A DNA stretch of 64,000 nucleotides from NCBI GenBank assembly GCA_023213315.1, contig JAKCPI010005720.1, forward strand, positions 1-64,000, read 5' to 3'. Below the pieces are notes generated by a model, which was given only the letters and a program-made list of their open reading frames with translations, was not told where the DNA came from and did not search any database. The translations under genes and the position numbers were made by a program. Of this stretch, positions 54,833-64,000 are shown one piece after another. How positions within the stretch are numbered: position 1 is the stretch's first letter; every line of letters begins with the position of its first letter. This DNA is from Euborellia annulipes. Lineage: Eukaryota; Arthropoda; Insecta; Dermaptera; Anisolabididae.

Positions 54833-54980
54833 AGAGCTTATATATAGTAATTATTATATATATATTAAATATAATTTACTATTAATATAAATACAAATTT
54901 GAGAACAATTGAGGTAAAAATAATATTTCACTATAACTAATAAATACAAATAAACGGAGCCAAAGGCAGTGAATGTTTTT

Positions 54981-55385
54981 TTAAGGTGCGCGTCTCGAAA
55001 AACCGTAGGAAGAAGATTCAGTACCGAGTTACTCCAGGCGGCAAGAGATGGCGTTAGTTTTTCCCATAGGAAAACAAGGGATTTATTCCATTTCATTTGA
55101 AAGATTCCAGTTAATTAATTAAGGGTAAAAAATTAATTATTCTTTAACACAATGATTACTAATTTAATTATCTATAAGATATAGAGCGAATTTTTAAAAA
55201 ATATCTTTTATTTAATGAGATTAATCTAAAAAAAAAATTTTATTTTTTCGAAAATCAAAAAAAGGGCTTCTATAAGTTGTAGACATTTTAAATAGCTTTA
55301 ATTTAAAAAAAATTTGAGGTCGATAGCTTCAAAATTGTGGCCGCTGGAATCTCCCAAAATTAGCACCCCGAGACGCGCACCTTAA
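54981..55385. mobile_element. TTAA-flanked MITE (piggyBac-type target)
   Basis: TTAAGGTGCGCGTCTCG at the left and CGAGACGCGCACCTTAA at the right are exact inverted ends of 13 bases inside TTAA duplications, the target of piggyBac-like transposons. The ~400-base interior has no coding sense. Confidence 0.85.
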
Positions 55386-56129
55386 AATAAAATCAAACCT
55401 GTCATGTGATATTGTTGTAACATCAAAAATTGTTAATAATTTCAACTTCTAATCCTTTTTAATTTATCTAATTCACGAAAAATTTGAATTCTATAAATTT
55501 TTAAATTGTTATTAAAAAAAAATAAAAAAACAAATTGGTAAGGCAAAGTCACGCATCGAATAACAACTTTTCTAATAATGTTTAATAAAATATTTATTGA
55601 AATAATAATATGAAATGAAATCTCGTAGAAGATATATATATATATATATACTTGGAAATAAGTTGGAAAAAAATTTTGTTATTTTTTTTTTCTGCTAGAA
55701 TTCACTTTCCTTTCTTTATTCAACACACTATGAGAGAAGTTTGGGGTGTTTATGTTTACATCCAGAGATTTAGGTCAAACAAGAGAGCCGGTAGAGTTTT
55801 TGGCGCCCTAAACTATAAGCGACTCTCCCCCTTTTTATTTATAAACTCTCCCTTTTCTCTTAACTCAAAGGGAGCTTTTCGAATTAAACCCTAGTCAAGA
55901 TAATAACGAAAATAACTTGTAGATATATTTAATAATAATAAATAATATTTTTGTCTATTAGAAAAATATTTATTTTTGTTCACAACAGGAAAATTTTTCA
56001 CGAGGGGAAGATTATCCCCTCCCACCTCCTAATTAATAAAATTTAAAGAATATAAAATATAATTTCTAAAAAGTTTAAAATTTATTCTATATTGAAGTGA
56101 CAACGTCTTACAAATCCTGTGTCTTTATT

Positions 56130-56480
56130 GGCGGGTTGGGGGGGCGTGTGAGAAAAAGTTTTTCGGGTTTTAAAACTCCCCTTTTTCCAGGGGGTATTAT
56201 TGTGGGAATTATACGGTTAGAAAGAAGGGGTTTTCACTAAAAGATTCCACCATTTTTTTTTCCCCTATCTTTTTTTTTCCCCCGGGTGGGTTAAATTTTT
56301 ATTTAAAATTTACACCCCTTAGATTCCGACGGTTAAAAATATAGAAAAAAAAAAGATTTTTTTGGGGGAAAAAAAAAAACTTTAAAAAAAAAAAAAAAAA
56401 ATCCCCAAAAAAAAAACACAAAAATATTTGTTTTTTTATTTTTTTTTTTTTAAAGGGGGGGGGGGGGGGAGAACATTCCT
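56130..56480. other. Low-quality-looking homopolymer region
   Basis: Consecutive homopolymers of all four bases (G13, A18, T13, C7 and so on) with few normal words between them. This pattern is typical of poor base calls or a bad join rather than biology. Confidence 0.6.
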
Positions 56481-56864
56481 TCTTCTGGCTATGGCTCTGA
56501 AGTACAGTACAGTAATTAAAATGGCCCAAGAATCTCCGTATTAAAGAAAGAAAAATGGAACGGAGTATTCTTGGAATTCACACTTTTGATAAAAATACAA
56601 TTCGGCAAAAAATCTAACTAAAAAGAGTAGAGATCCATTTTCTAGATATTTTTTATATGTTAATTCTCAGATATTTTATTAAAAATTCGAATAAGAGTTA
56701 CAAGTTCAAGACATAAAAATATCCTTTCTTATCATACAATAAAAAATTCCAAGAACTTGAAATGATATTGGGAGATTAGGTGAAACCCACGATCTCTAGC
56801 CTTTCATTTGGCATACAAGACATATATCTTAATTGAATTAATAGGGTAGTGGATAAAGGGTCGT

Positions 56865-56955
56865 CCACATATTACGTTCACTAAGCGTGACATAACTGGT
56901 TCGACTCCAGGGGTGCAATTTTGCCCAATCTTGAGCACAAATAATAAATATATCT
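56865..56955 (+). repeat. Mixed fragment: transposon end plus SINE-like head
   Basis: GGGTCGTCCACATATTACG (like the end at 17676) leads into CTGGTTCGACTCCAGGGGTG, the B-box-like segment also at 42203. Confidence 0.5.
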
Positions 56956-57490
56956 CGACACAAAAATTCAGATTTGACCACCACTGTGCACTACTTTCTC
57001 TTATCTCAAAGTAAGAGAAAGTTGTGAAAATTGTTTATATGAATTTTTATCTAAAAAGAAAAAGATTTATATGGCAACCATTTCTTCTATCTTTCCAATG
57101 AAGTACAAGAGTAAAGTGTACTTTAAAACACTTTTAGGGAAAAATGACAATATACATTTTAAAGAGCATGCAAAAAATAATTGATTTTTGAATTTTAATC
57201 AATTTCAGTGGAGCGAATTTTGAGAAAATCGAAAAAAACTGAAAAAGTACATCAATAAACTACTAGTAATTTTTGGCCTATTTTTTCAAAAGCTTATTTT
57301 GAGTGTCCGGGAGGGTACCTTAAATATAAAATTTCAATCCTGTAGCTCAATTCCTTCATGCTAAAAATCGTTACACACACAGAGACCTCAAAACATGTAT
57401 ATCCATCAAAATCTCGACAACGAACTTTTGACATGATCGCAATACTTTCTCTATATATTTCATATATAGGGTAAGAGTAAGAGGAAGTAA
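56944..57490 (+). repeat. SLR copy with an orientation switch at its hairpin
   Basis: The left edge reads AATATATCTCGACACAAAAA, the inverse of the usual post-hairpin flank, and then the copy proceeds in + orientation to GGGTAAGAGTAAGAGGAAG. The switch falls in the hairpin. Confidence 0.75.
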
Positions 57491-57494
57491 ATAT

Positions 57495-58540
57495 GAAAAA
57501 CTAAGAGGAACACTGGAACAAAAGAAACATTCTTAGCTCGGGCCATCCACTCACAAGAGTCTGACTGAATTTAACAAATTCTATTCAATTAGATACTATA
57601 TAAATATTTTGATAATTAAAATCTATTGTATTATTTATCATAGTCTTTTCTTTTTTAGCAATCTCGTAGAGATTAGTTTTTTTTCCTTTACTTGTTTTTC
57701 AATTTTTTTTTTTTTTTTTTTTGTTAACAAAAACATACATGTCTACTTTATTGTATATAGGAAAAAAAGGTCATCAGATGTTTAAAGCTTGACTCGCTTG
57801 AGGCCGCTACTAAAAATAAACTGAAGCCTTTGAGAGGAAGAAAATTAGATGATGGAAAATGTCCTCCAATAAATCTTACAAACTTGTCCGATAGTTGGTA
57901 TAAAGAACATCGCATTTTAAGGATAGTAAATTTAGTTTAATAAAGAAATTCCCGTTCCTCCCCCCACCATGAGTCAATATCCTTTTCAAAGTTGATTAAA
58001 TAAAATCCTTAAGTATCCATATACAAAGTTCCTTCGTACGGTCTGTTAATTTGACAGGCTCTCTCTCTCTCACTCCCTGTTTTCCAACTTGATGGCTACT
58101 CTTTTTTAAAATAAACCAAAGTGAAAATATTTAATTAAATTTTGAATTAAAAAAAAAAAAAAAAGAAAAAAAAAAAGAAAATTCGTTATAGAAAGTTAAT
58201 TTCAGTTAGCTTAAGGTCTCTTCGCGAAAGTAGATAATGCCCTTTAAAGGAAAACTTTTTATTGATCCATGTTAAAACAATGATAAGCTGTCACTTGGCG
58301 AAATGGCGTTCCTCAATTGAAACTCGGAATCGAGAGCCAACTCAGCAATGTCATCCCAGCTGTCTTCTCTTAGCGATTAATGCAAATTCTTAAGAGACCC
58401 CCGGTTAAAAAAAAAAAAAAATATAGCTGTCATCAACTTGTGAAAATTTTTAATTATTTTCGAAAGAGCAAATGTATTAAATTTCTAACCAACTATTAAA
58501 TAATTTATTTCCCTTCACTTCAGTTATTGGGGATCTCCTG
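57495..58540. other. Intergenic or intron sequence, unassigned
   Basis: Poly-T and poly-A runs, a (CT)n run near 58065, and a GC-richer patch at 58200-58390 without an open frame. Confidence 0.45.
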
Positions 58541-58630
58541 GTGTAGGGAAGAGCGGGGTATTTTGTCACTTTGGTTAGTGTTTGAGCCAAAACATATATG
58601 TAAATAAACGGTGTACAAGTTACGTCAAAT

Positions 58631-58871
58631 CATTGGCGTAGCCTGAAATTTTTGATGGGGGGATCAAGAAATTTTTTTCAAAAATTTAAGATTATTTTAG
58701 GGTATTTATAAATCATTTTGGTTTGTTTTTTTAGCTAGTGTAAATTATTATATTTTACTTTCTCTTACCCTTTATGAAATATAATTTGTATTAAATATCT
58801 AGTCATGGCTTGGGTCCCATGGGGGGGGGGGGGGGTTTGAACCCCCAAAACCCCTCCTGGCTACGCCTATG
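58631..58871. mobile_element. hAT-like element with perfect 8-bp target duplication
   Basis: CATTGGCGTAGCCTG and CTGGCTACGCCTATG ends; CGTCAAAT is duplicated exactly at 58623-58630 and 58872-58879. Interior is G-rich then C-rich (foldable). It includes an SLR-like TTTACTTTCTCTTACCC fragment (58755). Confidence 0.92.
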
Positions 58872-59141
58872 CGTCAAATAATCAGCTTTCTAGTAAATGT
58901 CTAAGTATGGATTAATTTGTTTTTCCTTAAGCACTTCAAGTGTCACAAAGTGCCCCATGGCAGGACACTTTGTCACAGGGTAGTGGGTACTTTGTCACAT
59001 GTAATTTTAAAGGAAAAATTAGTTCAGCCCTTAACATCTTTTTAAAATATGTTTATTACATTATTTAAATGAAAGATAACAAAAAAAACACTCTTTGTCA
59101 AGTCCACTGACACACGACGAGTCTGAGACTGTCTGTGCAAG

Positions 59142-59393
59142 CATGGGCGTAGCCAGACATCTTGTTAGGGGGGGGGGCAACACCGCGTTAGGGTGAGAGG
59201 AGGGGGGTTTGCAATTAATACATACATAGATTATTAATTATTTATTTAAATTAAAAAATTAAATTAATATAGTGGATTGGGGCGTTAAAAAAAAATTCCT
59301 AATGGGAAAAATATATATTTGTTTTTTTTTTTTTAATTTTTAGGACAAGCCAGGGGGGCAACGGCCCCCTGCCCCCCCCTGGCCACGCCCATG
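59142..59393. mobile_element. hAT-like element, inverted copy of 46121
   Basis: CATGGGCGTAGCCAG to GGCCACGCCCATG; flanking 8-mers TGTGCAAG and TTTGCAGG agree at 6 of 8. Same length as 46121 (252 bases). Confidence 0.85.
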
Positions 59394-60006
59394 TTTGCAG
59401 GTTTGCAGCAACCTTGGGTTGGCTGTAAAATTTCCCTCCGCCGTCAAAATTTTCCCCAATTCAACTTGTGACAAAGTACCCCGCTCTCCCCTACATCAGT
59501 AAATTAAATAAATTAGCACACCTCTGACTTAAATAATTTTTAAAAAGTTATTCCAGGCACGAGATATTTTTGTTTTTACAATTTTTTCAAATGTAAATTT
59601 GTTTAGAATTTTCAAGAGAGAATAGAATCTTAATTAAGATTTTTCCTATTCTATCGCCTTATTAATTTTATCTAAAGAAAATTTTAGTATAAAGTACACT
59701 TCAACTAATGATGATTTTTATTTTTTAATGAAATTACTCTCAAAATTTATTCATTAAAAAAAAATCCAATAATAACAGTAAATGAGCCAGTGGATATTAA
59801 TTAGCAAGGTAAAAAAAAGAACAAGAGAGAATTTTTTTCCTTAAAAAAAAAAAAAAAAGATTATCCACAATGCAATATTTAGACATGGTAATAGAGAAAT
59901 TTTATAAATTAAGTGTATGAAGATTTTGGGATTAGTGAAATGGAAAGTTATATTAAGGCCATTTCAAAAGAGAAAGATAATGTGAAATATTCTTCATAAT
60001 CTAATC

Positions 60007-60375
60007 TACTCTAGCGGATGGGGAGTAGTGCAAGGTACATTTTAATAATAATAATTTTATAAATTTTCAATCTTTTTTATTTTAAATAATGACACCCTAG
60101 TGGACCACTTGGGCCTACTACGAGGACCTCCACTGGTCCAGTGACCACCAGTAGGGAACCACTGTATTAAATAGTCTATAGTGAGCCAACAAAGGGAAGG
60201 AGATATGAGGGTCCAAACGCCCTCCACTCTGAAATCCCGAAAAATTATACATAAAGAAATAAATTTATTATATGTATAATATATACTATTGTTAACATTT
60301 TAAAATTTTATAAAAAATATTTTATATGTTTTAAAATTTATCCATTTACTCTAGCGGATGCGGAGTAGTGCAAGT
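60007..60375 (+). repeat. 27-base direct repeat flanking ~310 bases, with a hAT-like end inside
   Basis: ACTCTAGCGGATGGGGAGTA followed by GTGCAAG at 60011 recurs at 60349 with one change. Between them, minus-strand CAGTGGTTCCCTACTGGTGG (60147-60166) looks like a hAT terminus. Confidence 0.55.
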
Positions 60376-61007
60376 GATTGGTCAAGTTTCTCGCCTCTAT
60401 ACGTTCTTTTAAAATTCGAAAAAGCGAAGATTTAGAACTTAAGTAAAATAGTAATAATTAAAAAACATTAATTTTGTAAATACGTTAATTCAAACTAGGA
60501 ATTTACAAATTTATTTTTTGATATAGGCCTAAGTGTATTAATATAAACCTATATCATAAGAGGTTTAGATGTATAGGTATATGTGGTATGTGTATGTATG
60601 TTTAGGTGAATATAAGTTAAGAAAGAAACATTGTGCCCATTGTTTTCACCTGTTAATGACATAACAGATTTATATACTTGTATAAAAGACCTTTATAAAC
60701 TTTCTTTAATGATACTAATTATTATTCTCTCGGTATTCAGGTTCATTTATTTTTTGTTAAATTGTAAAAAGATAGTTTGCGTGAGAGATTAAAGTTCTTA
60801 ATAAAGTCTGAAAGCGAACTTGCGATGAAAAGAAAGTATATTTATTATACGGTATAATATTTTTGACCTTTACGAGTCTTTAGTGAATACGATTTGGATC
60901 AATATTAATGTATGTGTTGACTAAGTAATTTATATAAAGTCGTATTTAGTATATAAAAAATATCTATTCTTTTTATTATTCGCATTAAAAGAAGTATGAG
61001 AAATTTC

Positions 61008-61260
61008 AAAAAAATCTGGTGTGACTGGTAGCAAAGCACAAACTTTCTCTTAACTTTGGTGCTTGCCACATCAGATTTGTTGTGTCGAGATATATTTGGT
61101 TTCCGCCAATATATTACAATTCAAGATATAAATGTATAAACATAGAAAAAAATACATATTTATATTTTGTTACCATAGCAATTATTTCTCCTCAAAACGT
61201 GTATATCCCAATACTTTATCACTATATATATTAACATACATAGGTAAGAAAAAGTAAAAA
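61008..61260 (+). repeat. SLR copy with a large internal deletion
   Basis: Both ends are kept: TCTGGTGTGACTGG hairpin and ACATAGGTAAGAAAAAGT end. The core and microsatellite are missing (CAATTATTTCTCC joins CTCAAAACGTGTATATCCC). Confidence 0.85.
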
Positions 61261-61494
61261 GTATTGCAATTTATAATTAGAAAAACTGTAAGCCGGGTGT
61301 CTAAAGGTTTATTTCTCGGATATTTATAATCGTAAATTTGTTGTGAAAAATTGTTTATTCTTTTCTTGGGCCTCCTCTTCCCTCATAACCCACCAATCCT
61401 CACCAATGATGATTTGGTCCTGACAGGAATTAGAAAATGGCAAAACGGGTCAATAGATTATTCATTTATTGTATAATACCTTAAAAAAAAAATA

Positions 61495-62211
61495 TATATA
61501 TTATTATAGTTTCCATATTTTAATTTTATCACTTCAATTAATCAAAATTTACTTACTTTTAAAATTTTGTTGCTTTCATTCTTGAAGACTTCTTTTTTTA
61601 TTTGCACTTCACTTCACTTTATAAAATATAATATAAAAAAAGTAAAAAAAAAAAAAAAAATAGAAAAAATCATTTAAAAAAATGAGTTCGCGGTTGTAGA
61701 ATAAAAATGCAGAAAAAATTGTCAAATTTGATCTCCCACCAAAAGTTCAAATAAACAGTGATGTAGCTAACTCTCAAAGGGCAAATTCCAAAAAGGTGCC
61801 TTTAATTTGTATTTAATTACTGTGTATATTAAAAACTCCAAAACAACACAATTCGATGACTATAAACTCAAGTCAAAATGTTTTTATGTATTATTAAATA
61901 AGTTTCTGTTTTTTTTTTTTTTATATTTTTTTTTGTGTGTAAGTGTGAAGGGGTAGAGGGGGTGTATGTGTTACTAGACTATGAAATACTGTGCTTACCC
62001 TCCGTGGCAATGAAGGTCACTCGAAGCTCCTTTTAGTCCCTGAAATCAGCTCTAAATTCCAAATGCAATGGAGAAACACCGATCTGCAAAAAAAACAACA
62101 TATTTTAGAATATCTCTCTATCTTTCTCTCTCTCTCTATTATCAAAAGATAAAAGAATTTGGAAAGAAAATTTATATTTAAATCAAATGAAAAAAAATAT
62201 TGTAAGTAAAA
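61495..62211 (+). repeat. Duplicated block, partner of 2742-3442
   Basis: Nearly colinear with the block just upstream of the lipase exon, with small indels; TTTTTGTGTGTAAGTGTGAA, CCTCCGTGGCAATGAAGG and the CT-rich run near 62115 are all shared. Confidence 0.85.
61999..62083 (-). pseudogene. Exon-like unit with intact splice sites, copy 2
   Basis: Same 85-base length, TTTTTTTGCAG acceptor and GTAAGCAC donor as 3255-3339. One frame reads IGVSPLHLEFRADFRD, TAA, KELRVTFIATEG. The substitutions between the copies do not remove the shared stop. Confidence 0.4.
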
Positions 62212-63034
62212 GAATCTGGTGGGACTGGCGTACAGCACACAACTTTCTCTTACACTTCGGTAAAAATAGCCTAAGTAAAAAAGTCATTTGATTCAAAATT
62301 CCCACAGGCTCTGTGTATTTTAAATTTTGACTGCTTGAAATAAACTATGGTTATTTTTCAAAATTTTAATCTCATATTTGGATATTTTATATACAATAGA
62401 ATTTAACATTGGCTCTATGGAAGGAAGAGCCGGAAAATGAACTTGAAAAATCTGAACTACTACATCAGTAAAGTATACTTCAAACAATTTTTACGAAAGA
62501 TTTTACGGATATAGTTTTTAAAGAATCTAAAAATAGTTTATAAGAATTTTAATATAAAAAGAAAAAGATTTATATTTTGTTACCATGGCAACCGTTTCTC
62601 CTATCCTCAAGGGCAAAATGAGAATATTCATTTTAAAGAGGATGTAAAAAATAATTGATTTATGAATTTTAAACAAAATCGTTGGATATGCGAATTATGA
62701 GAAAATCTAAAAAAAAAAAAAAAAAAAAACTGAAAAAGTACATCAGTAAATTACTAGTAATTTTTGGCTGATTTTGTTCATAAGCTTATTTTGAGTGTCC
62801 GGGAGGGTACCTCACTTAAATATAAAATTTCAATCCGGTAGCTCAATTCCTTCATGCTTAAAATCGTTACACACAAACACACAGACAGACAGACCAATTT
62901 GTGGGACCCACTTTTTTGGACTCAGGGGACCTCAAACCAAGTATATCCATCAAAATCTCGACATCGAATTTTTGATATGATCACAATACTTTCCCTCTAT
63001 ATATATTTCATATATATGGTAAGAGAAAGTAATA
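62212..63034 (+). repeat. SLR copy (variant) following the duplicated block
   Basis: TCTGGTGGGACTGGCGTACA half-hairpin, variant AGGCTCTGTGTATTTT block, ACCATGGCAACCGTTTCTCC, core AAGTACATCAGTAAATTAC, microsatellite, and terminal hairpin to GGTAAGAGAAAGT. Confidence 0.88.
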
Positions 63035-64000
63035 TAGTATTTGAAAGTAGTAATAATTTGAATCTCTTAAATGGTTTTGGAAAACTAATTTTAATCAAAT
63101 TTCTTCAATATATGCTGTATTTGAATATTTATTTAAACAATTATTTATCTAATTATAAAAAGCTAATAATAAAAAAATTGTTTTCTTTAAAAACCCTATT
63201 AAGTATTTTAAAATTTATAAGGACTTCATAAATTCTCTATTTTGTCTTTTCAAAATGATAGCTACCTCTGTATGCTATTTGTCATCCGTAAAATGAAAAT
63301 TTATACACATATATATATAATAAACATACATTTTTCTTAAATCTGAATATGAATAAAAAAAAAGAGAAATTTTTCTCTCATAAATATATTTATCCAAAAA
63401 TATAAAAACTATAAATTACAATAATATTTTTTTTTTTTACAAGGCGTATAATGAATATAAAAAATTTCTGATTTTCTAAATATATCACGATGTTTTCGTC
63501 TTTAGAAATATGTAATTAAAATAAATAAATAAAAGGTTGATTCATGTATGGAGAAACAAAAAAAAAAAAAAAAAATGACAGAGTATACCGAAAGAATTCA
63601 TGGAATTCATATTTCGGTTTAAATTTAATTCACCTATCGTATTATTATAATAAATTCTTGGCCACTTTATTTAAATAAGCCACTGCGGAATTCTAAATTA
63701 TTTACCTTTTTATATGAATAATAAATTCGTTTATAAATATTCAAAAGATTATACTTATTAAAGAAATAAAAAAAAAAAATCGATCTCTAAAAAAGGTTGA
63801 ACGAAGAATCAACAGGAGAGAAAATATTTTATTAAAGGTATTTTGGCTTTATATTAAGTGACATTAAATAATATGTAAGGGCATTTAAAGCAGGGTCATA
63901 AGATAGAAAATTTTAGAATTTAGTAAAGGGTTGTCGATGGTTAAGGGCAGAGTATAAGTAGGGCTTGAGAAATTAGTTTAATTACTGAAACATAGGCAAC
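63035..64000. other. A/T-rich sequence, nothing specific seen
   Basis: No gene, repeat boundary or next lipase exon recognised. Confidence 0.5.

Larger units (their letters stand above)
58546..59491. mobile_element. TA-flanked element with GGGAAGAGCGGGGTA ends hosting two hAT-like insertions
   Basis: GGGAAGAGCGGGGTATTTTG at the left matches CAAAGTACCCCGCTCTCCCC inverted at the right, with TA at 58544-58545 and 59492-59493. The motif ACTTTGTCAC recurs about five times (58568, 58947 inverted, 58968, 58989, 59466 inverted), probably transposase-binding sites. Elements at 58631 and 59142 are nested inside. Confidence 0.8.

Noticed and set aside
37151..64000. Search for the next lipase exon (expected G-L-D-P-A start)
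   Set aside because: No segment with a matching phase-1 acceptor and that motif was found, so I do not annotate one.

Overview
The window is AT-rich, intron-dominated DNA from an animal, most likely an arthropod. The only gene I can name is a neutral/pancreatic-type lipase on the + strand. Two of its internal exons are visible, 3741-3892 and 36899-37150. The reading phases match across the gap, so they look like consecutive exons separated by one intron of 33,006 bases. Earlier and later exons lie outside the window or were not recognised, so most of the window is lipase intron or flank filled with repeats.

The dominant repeat is one non-autonomous family, called SLR (stem-loop repeat) here. 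It has more than 35 copies and fragments, in both orientations, covering roughly a fifth to a quarter of the window. In feature entries '+' means the copy reads from its TCTGGTGTGAC hairpin end to its GGTAAGAGAAAGT end along the + strand; '-' is the reverse. A full copy is about 640-690 bp. It has an ~80-base hairpin at one end containing ACTTTCTCTTACC, a conserved core with AAGTACATCAGTAAAGTAC, a GTCT/GT-rich microsatellite, and a second hairpin ending GGTAAGAGAAAGT, the reverse complement of the first motif. This layout resembles the Helentron-associated elements (HINE/DINE-1), which is an inference.

Several unrelated foldback elements (7288-7751, 9281-9519, 31990-32205, 40525-41962, 51683-52172, plus a single arm at 35893-36045) carry hammerhead-ribozyme-like cores (CTGANGA, stem II, GAAA) with compensating stem I pairing. 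I consider this the most interesting signal. Penelope-like retroelements and retrozymes are known to carry such ribozymes.

Other mobile DNA includes: hAT-like elements with clear 8-bp target duplications (33566-33883, 40640-40887, 46121-46372, 58631-58871); TA-flanked elements (20756-20965, 25127-25329, 50649-51060, 58546-59491); a TTAA-flanked element (54981-55385); Helitron-like elements (16128-16545, 37325-37850, 11553-11720); tRNA-headed SINEs; LINE remnants including a reverse-transcriptase fragment (42295-42460); and a 99-bp tandem array (23078-23970). Nesting is frequent and gives a relative order of insertion.

On the - strand inside the lipase intron there are exon-like segments with good splice sites. 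They are a tandemly duplicated GC-rich block with donors (34761-34980, 33147-33365), an open 164-bp exon (30754-30917), and weaker candidates at 30542, 26359 and 15333. They may belong to one or more nested genes, but I could not identify the product. A further exon-like unit is duplicated at 3255-3339 and 61999-62083.

Stretches not listed are AT-rich non-coding DNA in which I see nothing specific.
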